Assembly: GCA_028752905.1 (NCBI GenBank)
Contig: JAQNBH010000008.1
Coordinates: forward strand, 3,028,025 to 3,092,024
Origin: Cladorhizidae sp. MBARI D1340-BT2
Lineage: Eukaryota; Porifera; Demospongiae; Poecilosclerida; Cladorhizidae
Direction of reading: 5' to 3'
DNA length: 64,000 bases
Made by a program: the position numbers and the translations under genes. Below the pieces are notes generated by a model. It did no database searches. It was not told the DNA's origin and worked only from the letters and a program-made list of their open reading frames with translations. Shown here in pieces: positions 25,201-36,925 of this stretch (within the stretch, counting starts at the first letter, position 1; each line of letters opens with the position of its first letter).

Positions 25201-28200
25201 ACCTATACAAGAGTGTGCTGGCTCCTCTAGCTCCAAGCTTCTCAGCTAGCTCTAGTGTGAAGAACAAGAGTGTGCTGGCTCCTCCAGCTCCCAGCTTCTC
25301 AGCTAGCTCTAGTGTGAAGAGCCACACAAGAGTGTGCTGGCTCCTCCATCCCCGAGCTTCTCAGCTAGCTCTAGTGTGAAGAACAAGAGTGTGCTGGCTC
25401 CTCCATCCCCAAGCTTCTCAGCTAGCTCTAGTGTGAAGAGCCACACAAGAGTGTGCTGGCTCCTCCATCCCCGAGCTTCTCAGCTAGCTCTAGTGTGAAG
25501 AACAAGAGTGTGCTGGCTCCTCCATCCCCAAGCTTCTCAGCTAGCTCTAGTGTGAAGAGCCACACAAGAGTGTGCTGGCTCCTCCATCCCCAAGCTTCTC
25601 AGCTAGCTCTAGTGTGAAGAGCCACACAAGAGTGTGTTTGACTAGGGATGTACAAGCATGCGTGCCTACATATATAGAGAGGTGCTTCCAACACGGACTT
25701 GTGCGTCGAGACAAAGTGAAGAGTTTGACAGAAGGTTATTAATCAGGGTCCTGTAGGCTGTTGCTTGGGAGATTCTGCTGGCAGTAGTGGTTGGTTCTAA
25801 GACAAGATGGCAGGTAATCCAGTTACACATGACAAGACTAGGACTGTTGTCCTTGTACACAAATTGTAGGAAGGTTGCAAATATTTGGTGACCTTGCCTA
25901 ATATGGTAGAAAAACTGCCCACAAACAGTGGCTTTTTGGAATTGTGCCAGTTTAACCCCCGGATAGTTTAACCCCCGGATAGCTTGGATAAGTGAGGCAT
26001 TGTGTGTTGATTAGAACATGCCAAACCTGTCTTAGCCTTATAGGGTGTGCCTTTAATTACATTCCTGAAGTTGTTCTTCATGTTTGACTACAACTCTTGT
26101 CATCATCTAGTCTGTCCTCCATTACCAGCATCTCCCTCCTCTACTGACTATGCAGCCAGTTCTCGCTTCTCTACTGACTGTGCAGCCAGTTCTCTCTTCT
26201 CTACTGACTATGCAGCCAGTTTTCTCTCTCCTCTACTGCAGCCAGTTCTCTATCTTCTACTGACTGTGGAGCCAGTTCTCTCTCCTCTACTGACTATACA
26301 GGCAGTTCTCTCTCTTCTACTGACTATACAGCCAGTTCTCTCTCCTCTACTGACTGTGCATCCAGTTCTCGCTCCTCTACTGACTATGCAGCCAGTTCTC
26401 TCTTCTCTACTGACTATGCAGTCAGTTCTCTCTCCTCTACTGACTATACAGCCAGTTCTCTCTCCTCTACTGACTATACAGCCAGTTCTCTCTCCTCTAC
26501 TGACTATGCAGTCAGTTCTCTCTCCTCTACTGACTATACAGCCAGTTCTCTCTCATCTACTGACTATGCAGTCAGTTCTCTCTCCTCTACTAACTATGCA
26601 GCCAGTTCTCTCTCCTCTACTGACTATACAGCCAGTTCTCTCTCCTCTACTCACTATGCAGCCAGTTCTCTCTCCTCTACTCACTATGCAGCCAGTTCTC
26701 TCTCCTCTACTGATTATGCAGCCAGTTCTCTCTCCTCTACTGACTATACAGCCAGTTCTCTCTGCTCTACTGACTGTGCAGCCAGTTCTCTCTGATTATG
26801 CAGCCAGTTCTCTCCCCTCTACTGACTATGCAGTTAGTTCTCTCTTCTCCACGTTAAAACAATTATTGGGGGTCTAACTCTCATTGTGTGGCAATCATCA
26901 TCATGCTAACGATGATGCTGACGATGATAACAATGTTGCTGACGATGATGCTGACGATGCTGCTGCCGATGCTGCCGATGCTGCTGACAATGATGACAAT
27001 GATGCTGACTGTGCAGGAAATAAGTCGAACATCAGACACCTTCCAAACATCTCATGTATTTGAATCAATTTGCTCTGTCAAAATTTCTGAGCAACATTAA
27101 CGAATGCCCTAGTACATGTATATGCACACGGCACACCATCCACACGGTGATATTCCAAGCTGCGCACACCACCCACGGTGATATTCCGCAAGATTGGAAC
27201 TGGACCTCTAGTGTATGCACATGCGCACACCACCCACGGTGATATTCCAAGCTGCGCACACCACCGACAGTGTTATTCCTAGAGCTTGGAACTGGACCTC
27301 TAGTGTATGCACATGCGCACACCATCCACACGGGGTTATTCCTAGAGCTTGGAACTGGACCTCTAGTGTATGCACATGCGCACACCATCCACACGGTGTT
27401 ATTCCTAGAGCTTGGAACTGGACCGTGCGTTCTTGTGGTCATGGAGTAAACCTTGCCAGCTCCTGGAGGCAAGGCATGGAGTAAACCTTTCCAGCTCCTT
27501 GAGGCAATGCATGGAGTAAACCTTGCCAGCTCCTTGAGGCAAGGCATGGAGTAAACCTTGCCAGCTCCTCGAGGCAAGGCATGGAGTAAACCTTGCCAGC
27601 TCCTTGAGGCAAGGCATGGAGTAAACCTTGCCAGCTCCTCGAGGCAGTAAACCTTGCCAGCTCCTTCCTCCACCGAAATGCTGCTAAGGAGTTTGTTCAC
27701 TACATTGCTGAATGGAGAAGGCAGGATTTGCTCTCTGCCATCTCTGAAGCAAAGTTTTCCTCCCTACTGATGGTTGGCTGTATAGACTAGAGCAATGTTG
27801 ACAACATTCTTCTGCTAGTTCTCTGGTGTGAGCAGAACAGCAGAGAAGGTACACACAAGGATGAGCTTCTTGTGTGTGCACAAGCCCAAAAGCGTCCAAG
27901 CAGAAGGGCTGTTTCAATCAATTCAGTGCGTACTGCAGTGTCTTGGCATCCAGTCAGTGACTGAAGAAGCATGTAAGTAAGCTAGTGGGAATTGGCACTG
28001 ATGGAGCAGCAGTGAATGCTGGTGGCAGTCTCAAATGACTGGTAGGGAAGGGGAACTAGAATAGATCTTCTTGATGAGGTGTTTGGCACACAGGCTCAAA
28101 GAGATCAAAGATGCACTTCATGGCACTGTCTTGGCTCCTCCCTCTCTCTCTACTGCCTCTATGAGGAGTGTCCTATAAGTGTAGGACAAGGAGAGCATTT

Positions 28201-31200
28201 TCAATGACCTGCAAGAGGCATTTGACCTGACAGGTGAGGTCAGGGAGTGAGACTAATAAGGGAGTGTGGAACTCGATGGGGAGTCCACAAACTGAGTACC
28301 ATAAACGGGTTCTGTCCAAATATGGCACACCTACACAGCTCACCTTACCTCACACCCTTTCAGAGGATTCTTCAGCGATGATTGTGCAAGATTCAAAGAG
28401 CACCTGGGGGTGGGGGGGTGGAGAGATGCCAAGTTATCTTCTTGGCTGTGCATTGTTCACTAACCTTCTTACATCATGTGCCATCTACTCCAAGTGTGTG
28501 CAAGCCGATGAGTTGGACATTCTTGGGGCTCTCAGTCACCTACTCTAACAGTGAAGGCGACTAAGAACCTCAATACAACACCTCTACTAGACCAATGGCC
28601 AACCTATGCTGTTACATTGAAGAAGATGACTAACGAAGATGAAGAACAGGTCCATCATGGTCGGGTGTTGAGGAAGTTCACACATGCAAAAAGAACCACT
28701 TTGAAAACAAACATGGAGAGTGTTGTTAGATGTGTGACTCTCACATACGTCCAAGGCTGGCCTGATCAGATCTGCGGCTCTTTCGTGACATCATCTTCAT
28801 GCTACATGTACATGTACATACATGTAGGTACCCCAGGATGGCAGAAGGTTCTGGATGAGGATAGGGAGACAGACAGTCACATGTTCATTGCCCTAGCCCT
28901 AGCCTAGTCACACGTTCATTGAAGCTGAAGAGTCCCCAGAATCCAAAGATGAGATTCCTCTTAGTGCTATGGACAAGCTCATTGGACACTTCCGAGTTCC
29001 ACTTCCACTGAAGGAGCTGCAGTTGATGTGTTTGAGGGAGAGATTAATGCAATGAACTCACGTGCTGCTCAGGTATCTTCCATGGAGTATCAGTCTGTTT
29101 GGTGGAAGTTATCTTCCATGGAGTATCAGTCTGTTTGGTGGAAGTTATCTTCCATGAAGTATCAGTCTGTTTGGTGGAAGTTATCTTCCATGGAGTATCA
29201 GTCTGTTTGGTGGAAGTTATCTTATGGAGTATCAGTCTGTTTGGTGGAAGTTATCTTCCATGGAGTATCAGTCTGTTTGGTGGAAATTATCATGCGCCAA
29301 ATTCTTCTGAGTGGTCAAATATTTTGAGACTTACCAGCCTTCTTTTCCTTCTTCCAGTGTGCAATGTCAGGTGAGTGAACCTTTTCCAGCTGAACCTCAT
29401 CAAGAGCAGCAAGAGAAACAGTGCCCTAAATGACCTGCTGGTTCTGAATGTGGACAAACTTCCACGGCAAGATTCCCCCTCGCCGATGCTGCTATCGATC
29501 TTTGGGTGAGTGCTTAGTTTAGAAAGTCTACAGTCATGGTCAACAGAAGCAGTACAAGAAATGTATGGAAGCATCAGCCACCCCGACCTCTTACACAGAC
29601 ACTGAGAGGAGGAAGAGAAGAAGCTGTCACTTGATGACTGGATACAGGACGCCTCACTCAATCTATTACTTGCATTAAAATCACCTTCTCAATAATCAAT
29701 TTCAAATTGTATTCACTCGACGTTTCGATGAGATGCTCTATAGCCTTCATTGTTCAGTTTTATTCTGTTTGTACTCATTACTTGATGAGTTACATGCAAG
29801 TTGAAAATTTGATGGCAGATCTCAAAGTCTGAGAAGGGCAGAACAAAACCAATTTGTACCTTGTCTAGTTGTCCAAACGGAATTTGTTTAACCCCCCCCC
29901 CCCCCCCCCCCCGCGCACTGTGATGGTGATGATGGTAAAGGTAACGAGTAACCAGAGAATGCGAACCTCCAGCACTCCTAATGTTGTAACATCTGAACAA
30001 AATATTGTGCCAACAAAGAAAGTGACGGCTCTGGGGTGGGGCTCAGGGGCGGGGTGGGCGTGTGGTCAGCCTCGCTGCACTAGCAAACTGCCAGCGTTAA
30101 GAGAGCTGTACTGTAGGTAGTGTAGTTGCTTGGTAATGTCGCCGTGTTGCTTGGTAATGTCTCAGTGTTGCTTGGTAATGTCTCAGTGTTGCTTGGTAAT
30201 GTCGCCATGTTGCGTCATGTGGATCTATGTTGATGCAAAAGACGCATGTGCAGGAACGTTCCTAAATAAAATGGCCAATGATGTCAAGTGGCATGTCGTT
30301 TCTGGCGATGGTGGCTTCTAGCAACGTGGTCACAACATTTAAAGGTGCACGTGTAGAGGTGGTGTACATATAGAGTGTACATATATACAATGTAGGTGCA
30401 CATATGTAGAGGTGCACATATAGGTGCACATATAGAGGTGCACATATAGAGGTGCACATATGTAGAGGTGCACATATAGAGGTGTACATATAGAGGTGCA
30501 CATATAGAGGTGTACATATAGAGGTGCACATATAGAGGTGTACATATAGAGGTACACATATAGAGGTGCACATATAGAGGTGCACATATAGAGGTGTACA
30601 TATAGAGGTGCACGTATAGAGGTGCACATATAGAGGTGTACATATAGAGGTGCACATATAGAGGTGCACATATAGAGGTGTACATATAGAGGAGCACATA
30701 TAGAGGTGCACATATAGAGGTGCACATATAGAGGTGCACATATAGAGGTGCACATATAGAGGTGTACATATAGAGGTGCACATATAGAGGTGCACATATA
30801 GGTGCACATATAGAGGTGCACATATAGAGGTGTACATATAGAGGTGCACATATAGAGGTGTACATATAGAGGTGCACATATAGAGGTGCACATATAGAGG
30901 CGTACATATAGAGCTGTACATATAGAGGTGCACATATAGAGGTGCACATATAGAGTGTACATATAGAGGTGCACATATAGAGGTGCACATATAGGTGTAC
31001 ATATAGAGGTGCACATATAGAGGTGCACATATAGAGGTGTACATATAGAGGTGCACATATAGAGTTGCACATATAGAGGTGTACATATAGAGGTGCACAT
31101 ATAGAGGTGCACATATAGAGGTGCACATATAGAGGTGCACATATAGTGTACATATAGAGGTGCACATATAGAGGTGCACATATAGGTGTACATATAGAGG

Positions 31201-31817
31201 TGTACATATAGAGGTGCACATATAGAGGTGCACATATAGAGGTGCACATATAGAGGTGCACATATAGAGGTTCATATATAGAGGTTCATCTTGGATTGGT
31301 CCTTTCTATAAAACTTCATGAAAATCTCTCCATAGTTTGTGCTGTAATATCGTGCTAACAGCTGGACAGTCAAATAAGACCTAAACCACCAGGTGGTAAT
31401 ATTTGTGGAGATAATAATAATAATAGGAATCATAATAATTAATACAATAACCTTCTCAATAATCAACTTCAATCTTTGACCAGATGCTCTAGCCTTCATC
31501 AGGAATATTCCTGATGAAGGCTAGAGCATCTGGTTGAAATGTGGAGAGAATAGATTATTGAGAAGGTTATTGTAATGTTATTATATTATGTCAACTGAGA
31601 GTTCATTGAGAGTGAGAATAATAATAATAGTAATAATAATAATAATAGACATAGTTAGTAATAATAATAATAGTAATAATAATAGTAATAATAATAGTAT
31701 TAGTAGTAATAATAATAGTAATAATAATATAATAATAGCTAATAATAATAGTATTATAGTAATAATAATAGTTAATAATAATAGTATTAGTAATAATAAT
31801 AGTTATAATAGTTAATA

Positions 31818-31888
<71 letters not shown>

Positions 31889-34800
31889 GTATTAGTAATA
31901 ATAATAGTAATAATAACAGTAATAATAATATAATAATAGTAATAATAATAGTTAATAATAGTAATAATAATAGTTAATAATAGTAATAATAATAATAATA
32001 ACAACAACAACAATAATAATAATATGGCTCTCATGACAGTGCAGAGAGGGAACTCACGGAGCTGTCCTTGGCACTGTGGGACATGGTGATTATTCTTCCC
32101 TATTAAAAACAACAACATTTTTGGTCACGAGTTATTACTATATACTAGCCAGTACCTGCAGAAACTCTGTGAGTATATAAATGTTTGTGTGTTGTGCTTG
32201 GAAGGTGTTTATTACGTGTTTGTGATTATATATGTTTGTGATTATATAATGTTATTATAATTCCTTCAAGAAGAACCTTCTATAAATAATCCACCATTGT
32301 GCTTTAGTCTATTCTTGGTTGTTTGTGAATCTATTTAGTACTATACACAATAACGATCAAATATGCCAGAAAAAGGTAAAGTAGGTATTAGTTCCTTGCC
32401 TGACCCCTTGGTGTACAGCTCTCAGTACTTCCTCCTACAGTGTTTGCTGCTCTCTCCTGATTCTTGCACTCGCTGAAATTTCTGCTCTGTGAAGTGTCAT
32501 CTGTTCTTGGATAGATCCTCCATTTCTCTGTTGCTATCCTCTCCACTCCCTAACTTTTTTGCAGTTCCTCGTGCAGTCTCACTTGCTGCATGCCTTCTCT
32601 TTCTCCGTCTCTCTTCTGCATCTCTCCTGCTTTCTGTCACACACTGTCTAGTTGTTGTTCAGCACTGTGCAGCTTGCGGAGTCGCCATTCTGTACTTTCC
32701 TTAGGATTACATTTTGGGTGGGGTGTCGTGACGCAAATGGTTTTCCAGGATTTCCTGTAGTCATGACAAAGGAATAAACTTGATCTGCACGTGCGTATAA
32801 GTGTGACATGCTAACAGACGGACAAAGCGTATTATTATATAAAAACTTTTGGGGGCCATGCGTAATGTTCTCTCACTGTAGCTGATCCCTGGCTGACTCA
32901 TGAAGGAGGCCATAGCTGATCCCTGGCTGACTCATGAAGGAGGCTTAGCTGATCAAGGCTGACTCATGAAGGAGGCTTAGCTGATCCATGGCTGACTTAT
33001 GAAGAAGGCCATAGCTGATCCCTGGCTGCTTCTAGTAAATTAAAGGTATTTTAGAAGTGGATCATCTCTGCTTCTTGGCAGAATGTTGAACTGTAGAAAA
33101 TGTTGAACTGTAGAACAATAAACAACAAAACCAAACAACACAACAACAAATAAAAAAATATGTTAATGAGGAAGTGTTAATGAGGAAGAAGACTATATGC
33201 AACATTTTTGATGATCCTTTACCGTTTATACCGGTGTATATGATTTTAAATGGTAAAGGATCGTCAAACCATTGTGGTGCAATCTTGTTTCCTTTCTGGT
33301 CAATCCAATACTAGTTGAGGTACTGTGACAGCATATGTAGGTGTTAACACACATGGAGTAGGTGCGGTAACCACTTCCTGGAATGGAAAGGGTTAATAGA
33401 ATATCTGGTTCTTGACCTTCACAGAAATGTGGTCTTGATTGCCAGCCTAAGATATGGTAAGGGGTTTTGTGCGAGCTCAGCTACGTCTTCCTTCTGCTCT
33501 GTACCTCACAGGGGCGGCTCCCTCTGGCGCGGCGTATTCAAGTTCTGGTTACTGTGTGACGAAGGAAGGAGGGGAAGGAGGAGGAGGTGGAGCTTCATTG
33601 GGAGGTTCTGATAAGTGTCCACGGTGTGGGAGGAGTGTGTATGCTGCGGAGAAGATCATTGGAGCCGGAAGTGTGAGTGATGTACGTTAGAATAAGGCTC
33701 AGATGTGTAACAGCTTGTAACAACTAACTCAATCTTGTGTGATCCTTTTCCTTGTGAACATACTTTACCAGCTTGAGCATGTATGTTGTGAATGACCTTT
33801 ACCTTATGTGAGTTTGCAGTGTGTGACCTTTTACCTTATGCGAGTTTGCTGTGTGACCCTTTACCTTATGTGAGTTTGCTGTATGACCCTTTACCTTATG
33901 TGAGTTTGCAGTCTGTGACCCTTTACCTTATGTGAGTTTGCAGCGTGTGACCCTTTACCTTATGTGATGAATGCACCCTGTGTGGACACTATATCTCTCA
34001 TGCATCTTGCATTAGCCATGAATGCACCTCTGTGTGGACACTACGTATGTCTCTCATACATCTTGCATTAGCCATGAATGCACCTCTTGTGTGGACACTA
34101 TGTCTCTCATACATGTACATCTTGCATTAGCCATGAATGCACCTCTGTGTGGACACTATATCTCTAACGCATCTCTAACGCATCTTGCATTAGCCATGAA
34201 TGCACCTCTGTTTGGACACTATATCTCTCATACATCTTGTTAGCCATGAATGCATCTCTGTGTGGACACTATGTCTCTCATGCATCTTGCATTAGCCATG
34301 AATGCACCTCTGTGTGGACACTATATCTCTCATACATCTTGCATCAGCCATGAATGCACCTCTGTGTGGACACTGTCTCTCATACATCTTGCATCAGCCA
34401 TGAATGCACCTCTGTGTGGACACTATATCTCTCATGCATCTTGCATTAGCCATGAATGCACCTCTGTGTGGACACTATGTCTCTCATACATCTTGCATTA
34501 GCCATGAATGCACCTCTGTGGACACTATATCTCTCATACATCTTGCATTAGCCATGAATGCACCTCTGTGGACACTATATCTCTCATACATCTTGCATTA
34601 GCCATGAATGCACCTCTGTGTGGACACTATGTCTCTCATACATGTACATCTTGCATTAGCCATGAATGCACCTCTGTGTGGACACTATATCTCTCATACA
34701 TCTTGCATTAGCCATGAATGCACCTCTGTGTGGACACTATGTCTCTCGTACATCTTGAATAGCCATGAATGCACCTCTGTGTGGACACTATGTCTCTCAT

Positions 34801-36888
34801 ACATCTTGCATTAGCCATGAATGCACCTCTGTGTGGATACTATGTCTCTCATACATCTTGCATTAGCCATGAATGCACCTCTGTGTGGACACTATCTTGC
34901 ATTAGCCATGAATGCACCTCTGTGTGGACACTATGTCTCTCATGCATCTTGCATCAGCCATGAATGCACCTCTGTGTGGACACTATATCTCTCATACATC
35001 TTGCATCAGCCATGAATGCACCTCTGTGTGACACTATATCTCTCATACATCTTGCATCAGCCATGAATGCACCTCTGTGTGGACACTATGTCTCTCATAC
35101 ATCTTGCATCAGCCATGAATGCACCTCTGTGTGGACACTATATCTCTCATACATATTGCATTAGCCATGAATGCACCTCTGTGTGGACACTATGTCTCTC
35201 ATGCATCTTGCATTAGCCATGAATGCACCTCTGTGTGGACACTATATCTCTCATACATCTTGCATTAGCCATGAATGCACCCTGTGTGGACACTATATCT
35301 CTCATACATCTTGCATTAGCCATGAATGCACCTCTGTGTGGACACTATATCTCTCATACATCTTGCATCAGCCATGAATGCACCTCTGTGTGGACACTAT
35401 GTCTCTCATGCATCTTGCATTAGCCGTGAATGCACCTCTGTGTGGACACGATATCTCTCATACATCTTGCATTAGCCATGAATGCACCTCTGTGTGGACA
35501 CTATGTCTCTCATGCATCTTGCATTAGCCATGAATGCGCCTCTGTGTGGACACTATGTCTCTCATGCATCTTGCATTAGCACCTCACTATGTCTCTCATA
35601 CATCTTGCATTAGCCATGAATGCACCTCTGTGTGGACACTATCTTGCATTAGCCATGAATGCACCTCTGTGTGGACACTATGTCTCTCATACATCTTGCA
35701 TCAGCCATGAATGCACCTCTGTGTGGACACTATGTCTCTCATACATCTTGCATTAGCCATGAATGCACCTCTGTGTGGACACTATCTCTCATACATCTTG
35801 CATCAGCCATGAATGCACCTCTGTGTGGACACTATGTCTCTCATACATCTTGCATCAACCATGAATGCACCGTGTGGACACTGATATGTCTCTCTTCCTC
35901 CCCAGTCTTGGCATAAGGCTGGATACTGATATGTCTCTCTTCCTCCCCAGTCTTGGCATAAGGCATGCTTTGCTTGTGTCCTGTGCAAGAAGAAGCTAGA
36001 TTCCTCCACAATGACTGACAATGCAGGAGAGATCTATTGCAAAGGTTTGTACGCACCTAGCAGCCGCGAGGCATGTTTGCAGGGCCATCCATACACATGC
36101 AGGCCTAGGCCTGGTGATTGAACTTTCACCTTGTCAACCCAGTCATTAAAAAAAAATATGGTTGGCTTGTCCCCTCCCCCAAGAATATATAGACTACATT
36201 GACAAACCAATTTAATAGGTAAAGGGTCCATCAAGGGGACCCTCTAACCTAATTAAACCTAATTAACACCACATATAATTAGCGATGTTCACTATTTTAA
36301 TAGATCAATGTCCCACTAAAAATATAGTCAGATTTTTTTAATTTCTTTAAATTTTTCTGAACCCACACAATGACCATCTGCACTAAGTTCATTTGTTTGT
36401 TGTAGGATGCTATTTTAGGTGAGGTGGGAGGGATTTCGCGCAAAGGTCTTAGTCTATCCATAACTAATAGTCTGGCAAATATTTATTCCTTTATTGTTAC
36501 ATTGATAAGACCCTTTACCTGATCAAAAACAATGATTATTTTAATAGGTAAAGGGTCATCAATACCTACATTGATCATACCCTTTACCTAATCAGCACCA
36601 AATATAATGCATGCTGGTGCTCACCAATTTAAAGGGTAAAGGTGATGTGTACAGACTATATAGACATTCCTATTTCATTAATTTTTTGACAAGTCAATTT
36701 AATGTATTTAAATTTTTTTTAAATTATTTTTGTCAGATGAAGGGCATTGAGCCAGTCGAGAAAGTCGATGTTAGTCAGGCTTGGTCAGGCTTGTTTCTCT
36801 CTCTAGTCAAGCAGACGCTTGCAAGGAGCTGCTCAAGATACCGCCAGAACTAGCCAATCACAGCAGATGTTATTCTCTGCCATGTTTA

Positions 36889-36925
<37 letters not shown>

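Noticed and set aside
24518..25379. ORFs over 200 codons on both strands (repeats of [16 protein letters not shown] and [16 protein letters not shown])
   Set aside because: Read-through of the 16-bp array; open in every frame of both strands.
32489..32704. 71-codon hydrophobic ORF
   Set aside because: Short, Leu/Ser-rich, no homologous motif, and inside CSRP intron 2; consistent with chance.
33965..35885. Regular 52-bp repeats that could be mistaken for a CRISPR array
   Set aside because: Whole units repeat head-to-tail with no unique spacers, within a metazoan intron.
35863..35905. Upstream CSRP exon 4 acceptor as the main splice site
   Set aside because: Reads into TGA after seven codons; the downstream copy restores the conserved LIM2 spacing.
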